A stretch of DNA of 64,000 nt from Prauserella rugosa. GTDB taxonomy: Bacteria; Actinomycetota; Actinomycetes; Mycobacteriales; Pseudonocardiaceae. The stretch is from positions 62,001 to 126,000 of the forward strand of contig NZ_JOIJ01000012.1 in NCBI RefSeq assembly GCF_000719975.1. Direction: 5' to 3'. Under the pieces are notes generated by a model. It was not told the origin of the DNA. It made no database searches and saw only the letters and a program-made list of their open reading frames with translations. Shown here piece after piece: positions 42,168 through 51,591 of this stretch; positions within the stretch are counted from its first letter, which is position 1, and every line of letters begins with the position of its first letter. The position numbers were made by a program, and so were the translations under genes.

Positions 42168-42593
42168 TCATCGACGTGACGTCGACCTCGGGACCAGTCG
42201 GGTGGCCGTCCAGCCGTCGCCGACCGACAGATTGGAGGTCTGCGACAGGCCGACCGTCGGCACCGCCTCGGCGATCTCACTGGGTTCGACGTGTCCCGGC
42301 TGCCCCGTCTTCGGGGTGAGCACCCACACCACGCCGTCCTCGTCCAGAGGAGTCCGCGCGTCGACGAGCGCGTCACCGAGGTCGCCGTCGCCGTCCCGCC
42401 ACCACAGCAGAACCACGTCGATCACCTCGTCCGCGTCCTCGTCGAGCAGCTCCGTGCCGGTGTGCGACTCGATGGCCGCGCGCAGGTCGTCGTCGACGTC
42501 CTCGTCCCAGCCGATCTCCTGGACCACCATGTCCGGCTTGATGCCAAGCCTCTCGGCGACGCTGTGCTGATCAGCGTCTCCCGCGGCGACCAC
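42168..42593 (-). CDS. DUF3052 family protein
   Basis: A 141-aa acidic protein, VAERLGIKPDMVVQEIGWDE near the N-terminus and VIDVVLLWWRDGDGDLGDAL in the centre, matching the actinobacterial DUF3052 family (Rv2239c-like), always near ahpE and aceE. The function is unknown. GTG 42593 is chosen because GGAGGAG lies 7 bases upstream; longer in-frame starts have no ribosome site. No signal or membrane segment. Confidence 0.85.
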   Translation of the reverse strand: MVAAGDADQHSVAERLGIKPDMVVQEIGWDEDVDDDLRAAIESHTGTELLDEDADEVIDVVLLWWRDGDGDLGDALVDARTPLDEDGVVWVLTPKTGQPGHVEPSEIAEAVPTVGLSQTSNLSVGDGWTATRLVPRSTSRR

Positions 42594-43139
42594 GACTTCA
42601 CTCCTCCAACGAACAACGGTGTGCGACCCGTTCGCTCTCGGCCGCACTGCTTACACGGATGCGTTCAGCGAACACTGACGACGGCGCGTACGCAACCGTC
42701 CACACCGGATCACCCGTTCGCCTGTGCCCAGCATCCCACAGCGAATCCGCCGGTCACGGGCACGTCGCGCGCGCACGCGCGCGCGTTAAGAGGGTATAGA
42801 ACCGGCTCGCGCGTCGCGCGCCGAGCGGTCGGGTCTAGGGTGGGAGGCGACGCCCGGACCACGGGCTGACCTGGGCCGTTCGCCGTTTCCGGCGCCGGTT
42901 TCACGTTACCGCCGAGTAGCGATGACACCGGCCGCCCGCGCGACGACGATGGCCTACGACCGGCGGCCACCGATCCCTCGGCCGAGCACGTGCGCACACC
43001 TGCACGAGTTCCCGAGACCGGCGGTACCGGAATCGACCACAAGCGTCAGCAGAGACAACAACACAGCTAACAGCAACAGCTAACAGCAACATCCAGAGCA
43101 ACAGCAGAGACAACAGCGACGACTCGGCGAGGAGATCCC
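42594..43139 (+). other. Long aceE upstream region: alternating CG tract, promoter, CA-rich leader
   Basis: A 546-bp gap. 42766-42786 is a strictly alternating pyrimidine-purine tract (Z-DNA-prone). TAGGGT at 42836-42841 is the best -10, predicting a ~290-nt leader; TATAGA at 42795-42800 is a second candidate. 43048-43116 is C/A-rich and low in G, with a 13-bp direct repeat AGCTAACAGCAAC (43065-43077, 43078-43090) and a 14-bp repeat CAGCAGAGACAACA flanking it. GCGAGGAG before TTG 43140 is the ribosome site. No open frame is convincing here. Confidence 0.6.
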
Positions 43140-45956
43140 TTGGCCCCGCAGAACGACAAGGCCGCGCGCGACAGTGACACCGCCGCCGGCCAGGGAGCCC
43201 CGGCTCGCGTACACGTGATCCGCAACGGTCTGGCGGCTCATCTGCCCGACATCGACCCGGAGGAGACCGGCGAATGGCTCGACTCCTTCGACGCAGCGCT
43301 CGCCACCGGCGGTAAGCAGCGCGCCCGGTACCTGCTCCTGCGGGTACTCGAGCGCGCGCGTGAGCGGAACGTCGGCGTCGCGCCCCTCACCACGACCGAC
43401 TACGTCAACACGATCCCCACCGAGAACGAGCCGTGGTTCCCCGGCGACGAGGAGATCGAACGCCGCTACCGCGCCTACATCCGGTGGAACGCGGCGGTCA
43501 TGGTGCACCGCGCCCAGCGTCCCGGCGTGGGCGTCGGCGGCCACATCTCGACCTACGCGTCGTCGGCGGCGCTGTACGAGGTGGGCTTCAACCACTTCTT
43601 CCGGGGCAAGGACCACTCCGGCGGCGGCGACCACGTCTTCATCCAGGGCCACGCCTCCCCCGGCATCTACGCCCGCGCGTTCCTCGAGGGCAGGCTCACC
43701 GAGGACCAGATGGACGGCTTCCGCCAGGAGTTCTCCCACGCGGGCGAGGGCGGCGGGTTGCCGTCGTACCCGCACCCGCGGCTCATGCCGGAGTTCTGGG
43801 AGTACCCGACGGTGTCCATGGGCCTCGGCCCCATGAACGCCGTCTACCAGGCCCGGTTCAACCGCTATCTGCACGCGCGGGGCATCAAGGACACCAGCGA
43901 CCAGCACGTCTGGGCGTTCCTCGGCGACGGCGAGATGGACGAGCCCGAATCCCGCGGCCTCATCCACGTCGCCGCGGGTGAGGGCCTCGACAACCTGACC
44001 TTCGTCATCAACTGCAACCTGCAGCGCCTCGACGGCCCCGTCCGCGGCAACGGCAAGATCATCCAGGAGCTCGAGGCCTACTTCCGCGGTGCGGGCTGGA
44101 ACGTCATCAAGGTCGTCTGGGGCCGCGAATGGGACGCGCTCCTGCACGCCGACCGCGACGGCGCGCTGGTCAACCTGATGAACGTCACCCCCGACGGTGA
44201 CTTCCAGACCTACAAGGCCAACGACGGCGCCTACGTCCGCGAGCACTTCTTCGGCCGCGACCCGCGCACGAAGGAACTCGTCAAGGACCTCTCCGACGCC
44301 GACATCTGGAACCTCAAGCGCGGCGGTCACGACTACCGCAAGGTGTACGCGGCCTACAAGGCGGCGATGGAGCACCACGGCCAGCCGACCGTGATCCTGG
44401 CCCACACGATCAAGGGATACGGCCTGGGACCGGCGTTCGAGGGCCGCAACGCGACGCACCAGATGAAGAAGCTCACCCTCGACGACCTCAAGCTGTTCCG
44501 CGACGCCCAGCGCATCCCGATCAGCGACGAGGAACTCGAGCGCGACCCCAAGCTGCCGCCGTACTACCACCCCGGCGAGAACTCGCCCGAGATCGAGTAC
44601 ATGCAGGGCAGGCGCAAGACGCTCGGCGGTTACGTCCCCGAACGGCGTCCCAGCCGCGCCAAGCCGCTCGTGCTGCCGGGCGACAAGGTCTACGACGCGA
44701 TCCGCAAGGGCTCGGGCAAGCAGGAGGTCGCCACCACGATGGCCTTCGTGCGGCTCGTGCGCGAACTGGCCAAGGACGCCGAGCTCGGCAAGCGCATCGT
44801 GCCGATCATCCCGGACGAGGCCCGCACCTTCGGCCTCGACTCGATGTTCCCGACCAACAAGATCTACAACCCGCACGGGCAGACTTACACGTCGGTCGAC
44901 GCGCAGCTCATGCTGGCCTACAAGGAGTCCGAACAGGGTCAGCTGCTGCACGAGGGCATCAACGAGGCCGGGTCGACGGCGTCGTTCACGGCGGTCGGCA
45001 CGTCGTACGCCACGCACGGCGAGCCGATGATCCCGATCTACATCTTCTACTCGATGTTCGGGTTCCAGCGCACCGGCGACGGCCTGTACGCGGCCGCCGA
45101 CCAGATGACGCGCGGCTTCGTGCTGGGCGCCACGGCCGGCCGCACGACGCTCACCGGCGAGGGCCTGCAGCACGCCGACGGGCACTCGATCCTGCTGTCG
45201 GCCACCAACCCGGCGGCCGTGACGTACGACCCGGCGTGGTCGTTCGAGATCGCCCACATCGTCAAGGACGGCCTGCGCCGCATGTACGGCGAGACCGGCC
45301 CGGACGGCAACGGGGAGAACGTCTTCTACTACATCACCGTCTACAACGAGCCGTACCAGCAGCCCGCCGAGCCCGAGAACCTCGACGTCGACGGCCTGCT
45401 GAAGGGTCTGTACCGCTACGCGGAGGCGCCCGCCGGTGACGGGCCGGAGGCGCAGATCCTCGTCTCCGGCGTCACCATGCCGGACGCGCTGCGGGCCCAG
45501 CAGATGCTGCTCGACGAGTGGGGCGTGCGCGCGGCCGTGTGGTCGGCCACGTCGTGGACGGAGCTGCGCAGGGAAGCGGTCGACGTGGACAGGGACAACT
45601 TCCTGTACCCCGACGACGAGCCGCGGGTGCCGTACGTGACCCAGGCGCTCCAGGGCGCCGACGGCCCGTTCGTGGCGGTGTCGGACTGGATGCGGGCCGT
45701 TCCGGACCTCATCCGCCCGTGGGTTCCCGGCGACATGCTCACGCTCGGTACCGACGGCTTCGGATTCTCCGACACCCGTCCGGCGGCGCGGCGGCACTTC
45801 CTCGTCGACGCCGAGTCGATCACCGTCGGTGTGCTCACCGCGCTCGCGAAGCAGGGCAAGGTCGACAAGGAAACGGTCACGCGCGCGGCACAGCAGTACC
45901 GCATCGACGACGTCGGCGCGGCCGGCCCGCAGACGTCCGACTCGGGTGTCGCCTGA
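43140..45956 (+). CDS. aceE: Pyruvate dehydrogenase E1, homodimeric type
   Basis: A 938-aa thiamine-diphosphate enzyme that decarboxylates pyruvate and acetylates the lipoyl groups of E2 (SucB-type in this genome). ThDP/Mg motif [12 protein letters not shown]...NCN lies near residues 262-295, with [20 protein letters not shown] and [19 protein letters not shown] in the N-terminal domain. The central domain has [15 protein letters not shown] and [16 protein letters not shown] near 590-630. The start codon is TTG, chosen because GCGAGGAG is 5-6 bases upstream and the protein begins [13 protein letters not shown] very long CA-rich leader suggests post-transcriptional control. A strong terminator follows. 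Confidence 0.95.
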   Translation: MAPQNDKAARDSDTAAGQGAPARVHVIRNGLAAHLPDIDPEETGEWLDSFDAALATGGKQRARYLLLRVLERARERNVGVAPLTTTDYVNTIPTENEPWFPGDEEIERRYRAYIRWNAAVMVHRAQRPGVGVGGHISTYASSAALYEVGFNHFFRGKDHSGGGDHVFIQGHASPGIYARAFLEGRLTEDQMDGFRQEFSHAGEGGGLPSYPHPRLMPEFWEYPTVSMGLGPMNAVYQARFNRYLHARGIKDTSDQHVWAFLGDGEMDEPESRGLIHVAAGEGLDNLTFVINCNLQRLDGPVRGNGKIIQELEAYFRGAGWNVIKVVWGREWDALLHADRDGALVNLMNVTPDGDFQTYKANDGAYVREHFFGRDPRTKELVKDLSDADIWNLKRGGHDYRKVYAAYKAAMEHHGQPTVILAHTIKGYGLGPAFEGRNATHQMKKLTLDDLKLFRDAQRIPISDEELERDPKLPPYYHPGENSPEIEYMQGRRKTLGGYVPERRPSRAKPLVLPGDKVYDAIRKGSGKQEVATTMAFVRLVRELAKDAELGKRIVPIIPDEARTFGLDSMFPTNKIYNPHGQTYTSVDAQLMLAYKESEQGQLLHEGINEAGSTASFTAVGTSYATHGEPMIPIYIFYSMFGFQRTGDGLYAAADQMTRGFVLGATAGRTTLTGEGLQHADGHSILLSATNPAAVTYDPAWSFEIAHIVKDGLRRMYGETGPDGNGENVFYYITVYNEPYQQPAEPENLDVDGLLKGLYRYAEAPAGDGPEAQILVSGVTMPDALRAQQMLLDEWGVRAAVWSATSWTELRREAVDVDRDNFLYPDDEPRVPYVTQALQGADGPFVAVSDWMRAVPDLIRPWVPGDMLTLGTDGFGFSDTRPAARRHFLVDAESITVGVLTALAKQGKVDKETVTRAAQQYRIDDVGAAGPQTSDSGVA

Positions 45957-46111
45957 CGGGCGAAGAAACACCGACCCCGGCAGACACTCAGCGTGTACGG
46001 ATCACCGAGGTTGTTTGCCGTTCGCGTGAGGGTGAACCACGAACGAGTGATGCCCCTGGTCAGGCATGATCCACGGGGTCCATAGTGGAATCACCGGTGG
46101 GGACCGGGGAG

Positions 46112-46161
46112 AACGAAACCGCCCGGCGCAGCGATCCGTCGCAGCGCCGGGCGGTTTCGTT
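46112..46161 (+). terminator. Terminator after aceE
   Basis: Perfect 18-bp arms 46112-46129 / 46144-46161, with a 14-nt loop. Confidence 0.82.
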
Positions 46162-46263
46162 GGTACGGGAGCCCTGCGTGTTGGTATGAGGCCCTGGCTG
46201 GTTGGTACGCGGCGCTGGCTGGTTGGTACGCGGCGCTGGCTGGTTGGTGCGGGGCCTGGCCGC
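46159..46263. repeat. Five tandem 21-bp units (VNTR) upstream of fasR
   Basis: Units start at 46159, 46180, 46201, 46222 and 46243. Units 3 and 4 are identical (GTTGGTACGCGGCGCTGGCT plus G); the others differ at 3-7 positions. The period equals two helical turns. It lies between the aceE terminator and the fasR promoter. Confidence 0.88.
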
Positions 46264-46343
46264 CGCGGACCGGACCTCACGACCGCGGGGCGACCGCGCG
46301 GGGGGGCGATCGCGGGCGCAGGGCAATCGCGGGCGCGGCGACG

Positions 46344-46349
46344 TACGAT
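46344..46349 (+). promoter_or_regulatory. -10 hexamer TACGAT for fasR
   Basis: Ends 9 bases before ATG 46359; a leaderless or near-leaderless start. Confidence 0.45.
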
Positions 46350-46358
46350 CGCTGACAA

Positions 46359-47798
46359 ATGACACGCGAGAACGCCCCGCGTCGCGCCACGACACCGGCG
46401 AGCGCCGGTCGCGCCGCACGCGGCGCCGCACAGGCGGGCAGCGACTCGAGCGGGGCCGCTCCCACCGCAGGGAAGAAGACTCCGACGAAGAAGACGCAGC
46501 CGAACAAGACCACCGCCAAGAAGACCGGCGACGAGGCGACCCCGCCCCGCAAGACGTCCTCGACGTCCACGCGGAAGGCGTCAGCACCGAAGCACGCCAC
46601 CTCCGAGAAGGCCGTGCCGGAGAAGGCCGTGTCGGAGAAGACACTGCGCGACCTCGAGCGGGCGTCGGGCCGCCTGGCTCAGGCGAGCGTGGCGGCGATG
46701 GAGGACGAGCTCTCGTGGTTCGGCCGGATGCCCGCTGACCAGCGCGCCAGCGTGCTGCTGATCGCCCAGACCGGGGCCGCCGGGTTCGTCCGCTGGCTGC
46801 GCAACCCCGAGCACGCCCTCGAACTCACCACCGAGGCGTTCCGCGGGGCGCCGCGCGATCTGTCGCGCTGGATCAGCCTGCGGCAGACGGTCAGCCTCGT
46901 GCGCCTCGCGGTGGAGGTGTTCGAACAGCAGCTGCCGCCGTTCGCCGCCGACGAGGCCGAACGGGCCGCGCTCGTCGAGGGAATCCTGCGCTACGGCCGC
47001 GAGGTGGCGTTCGCGGCCGCCAGCTCGTATGCGGCGGCCGCCGAGGCCCGCGGTGCATGGGACGCCCGGCTGGAGGCGCTCGTCGTCGACGGCATCGTCC
47101 GCGGCGATGCCGAGGAGTCCGTGCTGTCCCGCGCCGCCGCACTCGGCTGGGACCCGGCCGCCAACGCCACCGTGCTCGTGGGCACCTCCCCGTCCGACGA
47201 CCCGCCGACCGTGGTGTTCGAGGTGCGCAGCCGTGCCGCACGCGCGGGCTGTCCCGTCCTGCTCGGTGTCCAGGGCACCCGGCTGGTGGTCGTGGCCGGC
47301 GGCGCCGACGACGGACAGGCCCGCGACGGTTCGCTGCTCGAGACACTCTCGGCAGCCTTCGGCGACGGGCCGATCGTGGCCGGGCCGACCGTCGGCAGCC
47401 TCGCCGAGGCTCATATCAGCGCCGCGGAGGCGCTGTCGGCGATGCGGGCCGTGGTGGCCTGGCCCACCGCGCCACGACCGGTCCGCTCGGCCGACCTGCT
47501 GCCCGAACGCGCGCTCGCGGGCGATCCGTCGGCCGAACGTCATCTGATCGAGCACATCGCCAGGCCGCTCGAGGAAGCCGGTCCCGCACTACTGGAGACC
47601 GTCGAGGTGTATCTCGAGGTCGGTGGCGTGCTGGAGATGTGCGCGCGGCAGCTGTTCGTGCACCCGAACACGGTCCGCTACCGGCTCAAGAAGGCCGCCG
47701 AGCTCACCGGCAGGAACGCCGCCGACCCGCGCGACGCACTCGTGCTGCGCGTCGCGCTGGCCGCGGGCAGGCTCGCCCGCTCCCGCGGACAGTGGTGA
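46359..47798 (+). CDS. fasR: PucR/CdaR-type regulator of the fab operon (FasR-like) with Lys-rich N-terminal tail
   Basis: 479 aa. Residues ~1-90 are a disordered, histone-H1-like tail rich in Lys/Thr/Pro (GKKTPTKKTQPNKTTAKKTG). Residues ~95-410 are the helical and GGDEF-like CdaR region (VDGIVRGDAEESVLSRAAAL). The C-terminus is a PucR HTH_30 (RQLFVHPNTVRYRLKKAAEL). Position directly upstream of fabD-fabH-acpP-fabF matches Streptomyces FasR (SCO2386), an activator of fatty-acid synthesis, and mycobacterial Rv2242. The basic tail is not a feature I associate with those orthologues; it could add non-specific DNA binding. Confidence 0.88.
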   Translation: MTRENAPRRATTPASAGRAARGAAQAGSDSSGAAPTAGKKTPTKKTQPNKTTAKKTGDEATPPRKTSSTSTRKASAPKHATSEKAVPEKAVSEKTLRDLERASGRLAQASVAAMEDELSWFGRMPADQRASVLLIAQTGAAGFVRWLRNPEHALELTTEAFRGAPRDLSRWISLRQTVSLVRLAVEVFEQQLPPFAADEAERAALVEGILRYGREVAFAAASSYAAAAEARGAWDARLEALVVDGIVRGDAEESVLSRAAALGWDPAANATVLVGTSPSDDPPTVVFEVRSRAARAGCPVLLGVQGTRLVVVAGGADDGQARDGSLLETLSAAFGDGPIVAGPTVGSLAEAHISAAEALSAMRAVVAWPTAPRPVRSADLLPERALAGDPSAERHLIEHIARPLEEAGPALLETVEVYLEVGGVLEMCARQLFVHPNTVRYRLKKAAELTGRNAADPRDALVLRVALAAGRLARSRGQW

Positions 47799-47959
47799 CC
47801 GGCCGGGCGGTGAGAACGATCACCTTCACGATCGGACTGCGCAGATCCGACAAGGAGATCTCGCAGGACATCGGCACGGACACACATCATTTGTAGGAGT
47901 TCCACAACGGCGGCGCCGCGAGTTCGTGAGCCGTCAGCATCCCGGCAGGAGGCCGCGAC

Positions 47960-48880
47960 ATGTTGTCTGGTGGCGTGATCGCGCTTGTATGTCCCGGCCA
48001 GGGCGCGCAGAGCCCTGGCATGCTCTCCCCCTGGCTCGAACTCGACGGCGCCCGCGAGCGCCTCGACCACTGGTCGTCCACGACAGGTCTCGACCTCGTC
48101 CGGCTCGGCACGGAAGCCGGGGCCGAGGAGATCCGGGACACCGCGATCACGCAGCCGCTGACGGTCGCCGCGTCCCTGCTGGCCGCCGAATACCTGCCGG
48201 AACTGCCCGGGGACGCCCCCGTGGCCGGCCACTCCGTCGGCGAACTGGCCGCCGCGGCGATCGCGGGCGTGCTCTCGCCCGAGGACGCCGTCGCGCTGGC
48301 CGCGGTCCGCGGTGCCGAGATGGCGAAGGCCTGCGCACTGGAGCCCTCCAGCATGGCCGCCGTGATGCTCGGCGATCCGGAGCAGGTCGTGGCGTGGCTG
48401 GCCGAGCACGGCCTCGAGGCGGCCAACCGCAACGGCGCAGGCCAGATCGTGGCCTCCGGGTCGGCCCAGGCCATCGAGACGATCGTCGCCGAACCGATGG
48501 AAGGTACGAAGGTGCGGCCCCTGCAGGTCGCAGGCGCCTTCCACACCCGCTTCATGGCACCGGCCGAGGAGGCGCTGCGCACGCACGTCGCCGGGATCAC
48601 GCCCGCCGACCCGGTGCGTCCGCTGCTGTCGAACGCCGACGGCGCCGTGGTCACCAGTGGCGAGGACTACCTCGAACGGCTCGTCGGGCAGGTGACCCGC
48701 CCAGTGCGCTGGGACCTGACGATGCGCGGACTCGCCGACCTCGGCGTGACGGCCACCGCCGAACTGCCGCCGGCCGGCACGCTGACCGGGCTCGTGCGAC
48801 GGGAGCTCAAGGGCACCGTCACCACGACGTTCGCCCTGAAGACCCCCGACAACCTCGGCGACTTGGATCCCAGCGCATGA
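47960..48880 (+). CDS. fabD: Malonyl-CoA:ACP transacylase
   Basis: A 306-aa alpha/beta hydrolase-like transacylase that loads malonyl onto AcpP. It has VIALVCPGQGAQSPGML, catalytic Ser in VAGHSVGELAAAA near residue 94, the QVAGAFHTRFM His near 197, and the GQVTRPVRW motif. ATG 47960 has an ideal SD (AGGAGG, 47947-47952) 7 bases upstream, though a GTG five codons on would fit the usual start of the family. The 160-bp gap before it lies after fasR and presumably holds the fab promoter and FasR site; I see no clear -10 there. The stop overlaps the fabH start (ATGA). Confidence 0.95.
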   Translation: MLSGGVIALVCPGQGAQSPGMLSPWLELDGARERLDHWSSTTGLDLVRLGTEAGAEEIRDTAITQPLTVAASLLAAEYLPELPGDAPVAGHSVGELAAAAIAGVLSPEDAVALAAVRGAEMAKACALEPSSMAAVMLGDPEQVVAWLAEHGLEAANRNGAGQIVASGSAQAIETIVAEPMEGTKVRPLQVAGAFHTRFMAPAEEALRTHVAGITPADPVRPLLSNADGAVVTSGEDYLERLVGQVTRPVRWDLTMRGLADLGVTATAELPPAGTLTGLVRRELKGTVTTTFALKTPDNLGDLDPSA

Positions 48881-49851
48881 CCACTCTGAAGCTCAGCCAG
48901 GGCCCGGCCGCCACGCGCGTGCTCGGCGTGGGAAGCACCCAGCCCGACCGCGCCGTGACCAACGACGAGCTCGCCCAGTACATGGACACCAGCGACCAGT
49001 GGATCCGCGACCGCGTCGGCATCATCGAGCGGCGGTTCGCGGGCGAGGACGAGCGGCTGGTCGACATGGCCGTCACCGCCGGTGCCAAGGCGCTGGCCGA
49101 CGCGGGGGCCGACCCGTCCGAGGTCGACACGGTCATCCTGCCCAACTGCACGATGCCCACCCCCATCCCGAACGCCGCGGCGCAGGTCGCCGACCGGATC
49201 GGGATCAAGGCCGCGGGCGCGTTCGACATCAACGCCGCGTGCGCGGGCTTCTGCTACGGCCTGGCGCTGGCCTCCGACCTGATCCGCGGCGGTTCGGCGC
49301 ACAAGGTGCTGGTCATCGGCGCGGAAAAGCTGACCGACGTCGTCGACCCGACCGACCGGTCGACCGCGATCATCTTCGCCGACGGTGCGGGTGCCGCGCT
49401 GGTGGGCCCTGCGGACGAACCCGGCATCGGCCCGGTCTCCTGGGGCAGCGCGGGCGACCTCGTCGACATGATCTACATGCGCGAGCAGAAGTACCTGTTC
49501 CAGGAGGGGCAGTCGGTGTTCCGCTGGGCCACGACCCAGATCGCGCCGATCGCGGCCGACGCCGTCGCCCGCGCAGGCCTCGAACTGTCCGATGTGGATG
49601 TCCTGATTCCGCATCAGGCGAATCTGCGGATCGTCGAGGCGATCGCCAAGCGTTTGCGTGCCCAGGGCGCACGCGAGGACATGGTGGTCGCCGACGACAT
49701 CCGGTACTCGGGCAACACGTCCTCGGCGTCCATCCCCATCGCGCTCGACCACATGCGCGCTGCGGGCACCGTGTCGTCGGGAGATGTCGTGCTGGCGGTC
49801 GGCTTCGGCGCCGGCCTCTCGTACGCGGGACAAGTCATCACCTGTCCTTAA
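48877..49851 (+). CDS. fabH: 3-oxoacyl-ACP synthase III
   Basis: 324 aa. It condenses acyl-CoA primers with malonyl-ACP. The Cys-His-Asn triad is complete: Cys in DINAACAGFCYGLAL near residue 115, His in LIPHQANLRIVEA near 245, and Asn in YSGNTSSASIP near 276. The Arg loop TSDQWIRDRVGIIERR is present. Coupled to fabD by a 4-base overlap. In mycobacteria this position lacks fabH, whereas Streptomyces has it, so the operon has the Streptomyces-type composition. Primer preference (branched or straight) cannot be read from sequence. Confidence 0.95.
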   Translation: MTTLKLSQGPAATRVLGVGSTQPDRAVTNDELAQYMDTSDQWIRDRVGIIERRFAGEDERLVDMAVTAGAKALADAGADPSEVDTVILPNCTMPTPIPNAAAQVADRIGIKAAGAFDINAACAGFCYGLALASDLIRGGSAHKVLVIGAEKLTDVVDPTDRSTAIIFADGAGAALVGPADEPGIGPVSWGSAGDLVDMIYMREQKYLFQEGQSVFRWATTQIAPIAADAVARAGLELSDVDVLIPHQANLRIVEAIAKRLRAQGAREDMVVADDIRYSGNTSSASIPIALDHMRAAGTVSSGDVVLAVGFGAGLSYAGQVITCP

Positions 49852-49885
49852 CGTCGGCGAAGGCATCCGGTTGGAACCGGGTCGT

Positions 49886-49891
49886 TAGAGT
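49886..49891 (+). promoter_or_regulatory. -10 hexamer TAGAGT for acpP-fabF
   Basis: Predicts a start near 49898 and a ~36-nt, A/C-rich leader with AAGGA before GTG 49934, so acpP can be made apart from fabD-fabH. Confidence 0.5.
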
Positions 49892-49933
49892 TCGTCGCAC
49901 GCAACCATCCACACAACCGAAAGGAACACCGAA

Positions 49934-50179
49934 GTGGCCGACAAAGCGGAGCTGCTGACCGGTCTCGCCGAGATCGTCGAAGAGGTCGCCGGCGTGGCGA
50001 AGGACGACGTCACCAGCGAGAAGTCGTTCGTGGACGACCTGGACATCGACTCGCTGTCCATGGTGGAGATCGCCGTGCAGGCCGAGGACAAGTTCGGCGT
50101 GAAGATCCCGGACGACGAGCTGGCGAACCTGAAGACCGTCGGCGACGCCGTGGACTACGTCGCCGCGAACTCCAAGTAA
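49934..50179 (+). CDS. acpP: Acyl carrier protein
   Basis: An 81-aa four-helix ACP. The phosphopantetheine attachment site is Ser40 in DIDSLSMVEIA. The acidic helix II and the C-terminal DAVDYVAANSK match the actinobacterial fab-operon ACP (AcpM-like but without the long mycobacterial tail). It carries acyl chains between FabD, FabH, FabF and LipB. GTG start with SD AAGGA. A secondary promoter (TAGAGT) lies in the 80-base gap after fabH, which fits the need for much more ACP than enzyme. fabF follows after 35 bases. Confidence 0.96.
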   Translation: MADKAELLTGLAEIVEEVAGVAKDDVTSEKSFVDDLDIDSLSMVEIAVQAEDKFGVKIPDDELANLKTVGDAVDYVAANSK

Positions 50180-50214
50180 CGCATTCGGCCGGCTACCTCG
50201 GGGGGAGACTCCAC

Positions 50215-51462
50215 ATGAGCAACACCGACGTCGTGATCACCGGGATCGGTGCGACGACGCCGCTCGGCCCGGACGTGACGTCCACATGGGATGGACTTCT
50301 CGCCGGACGCAGCGGTGTGCGCGCCATCGAGGCGGACTGGGCGGAAACCTACGACCTCCCCGTCCGGATCGGCGCCACTCTCGCCGAGGAGCCGACCGAG
50401 CGGATCCCGCGGGTGCAGGCGCGGCGCCTCGACCGGTGTGAGCAGGTCGCACTGATCGCGGCCTGGCAGGCCTGGGCCGACGCGGGCTTCGAACTCCCCT
50501 CCGACGAGCGCGAGGACGTCGAACCCGAACGCCTCGGCGTGTCGATCGGCACGGGCATCGGCGGGCCGATGACGCTGCTGAACCAGGACGACAACCTGGA
50601 ACAGCACGGCATCCGCAAGGTGTCTCCGCTGACCGTGCCGATGCTCATGCCGAACGGGCCCGCCGCCCACGTCGGCATCGAGCTCAGGGCCCGCGCCGGG
50701 GTGCACTCGCCCGCATCGGCGTGCGCCTCCGGTGCCGAGGGCATCGCCAAGGGCTTCGACATGATCCGCTCCGGCAAGGCCGACGTGGTGGTCGCGGGCG
50801 GTGCCGAAGCGTGCATCGCGCCCATCACCATCGCCGGTTTCGCCCAGGCACGCACCGTGTCGACCCGGAACGACGACCCCGAACACGCCTCGCGGCCGTT
50901 CGATGTCGACCGGGACGGGTTCGTCCTCGGCGAGGGCGCGGGCGTGCTGGTGCTCGAGCGTGCCGACCACGCCAAGGCACGTGGCGCCCGCATCTACGGC
51001 AGGCTGGCCGGTACGGGCATCACGTCGGACGCCTACCACATCACGGGCAACCACCCGGAGGGCATCGGCCAGGTCGCGGCCATGCGGGAAGCGATCGAAC
51101 AGGCGGGACTGACGGCGCAGGACGTCGGCCACGTCAACGCCCACGCCACCTCGACGGTCGTCGGTGACGTCGGCGAGGCCGCGGCGATCCGCAAGGCACT
51201 CGGCGACCACCCGGTGGTCACGGCGCCCAAGAGCGCCCTGGGCCACCTGGTCGGCGGTGCGGGAGCGGTGGAAGGCATCGCGACACTGCTGGCGATCTAC
51301 CACGGCGTGGTGCCGATGACCCTCAACCTGGGCGAGCTCGACCCGAAGGTCGAACTCGACGTGGTGGCGGGTGAGCCCCGCAAGACGGAGCTGACCGCGG
51401 CGATCAGCAACTCGTTCGGCTTCGGCGGGCACAACACCGCCCTGCTGTTCGCGGCAGCCTGA
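50215..51462 (+). CDS. fabF: 3-oxoacyl-ACP synthase II (KasA-like)
   Basis: 415 aa. It elongates acyl-ACP. Catalytic Cys is in HSPASACASGAEGIA near residue 165, His in HVNAHATSTVVGD near 307, and Lys/His in KSALGHLVGGAGA near 340. The C-terminal gate is ISNSFGFGGHN. ATG 50215 has GGGGGGAG upstream. Last gene of the fab operon, followed by a strong terminator. In mycobacteria a second copy (kasB) and accD6 follow; here the operon ends after one KAS, the Streptomyces-like arrangement. Confidence 0.96.
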   Translation: MSNTDVVITGIGATTPLGPDVTSTWDGLLAGRSGVRAIEADWAETYDLPVRIGATLAEEPTERIPRVQARRLDRCEQVALIAAWQAWADAGFELPSDEREDVEPERLGVSIGTGIGGPMTLLNQDDNLEQHGIRKVSPLTVPMLMPNGPAAHVGIELRARAGVHSPASACASGAEGIAKGFDMIRSGKADVVVAGGAEACIAPITIAGFAQARTVSTRNDDPEHASRPFDVDRDGFVLGEGAGVLVLERADHAKARGARIYGRLAGTGITSDAYHITGNHPEGIGQVAAMREAIEQAGLTAQDVGHVNAHATSTVVGDVGEAAAIRKALGDHPVVTAPKSALGHLVGGAGAVEGIATLLAIYHGVVPMTLNLGELDPKVELDVVAGEPRKTELTAAISNSFGFGGHNTALLFAAA

Positions 51463-51496
51463 GCCGACCACTCGACGCGGTCCGCACACAGGCGAG

Positions 51497-51538
51497 AAGG
51501 GCCGGCGGCCGGATCTCACCATCCGGCCGCCGGCCCTT
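51497..51538 (+). terminator. Terminator after fabF
   Basis: Perfect 18-bp arms 51497-51514 / 51521-51538 with a CTCACC loop, then TTCGT. Confidence 0.88.
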
Positions 51539-51591
51539 TCGTATGCCTGCTCGCCGGGATCAGCGCGTGCGTAGGAGCGGCCGGCGGACCG

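Noticed and set aside
46159..46263. CRISPR array
   Set aside because: Units are directly contiguous 21-mers without spacers, and no cas genes are present. It is a VNTR.
46066..46362. A 98-codon frame with WLVGTRR heptapeptide repeats
   Set aside because: It exists only because the 21-bp VNTR has a period divisible by three. It covers the aceE terminator and the fasR promoter.
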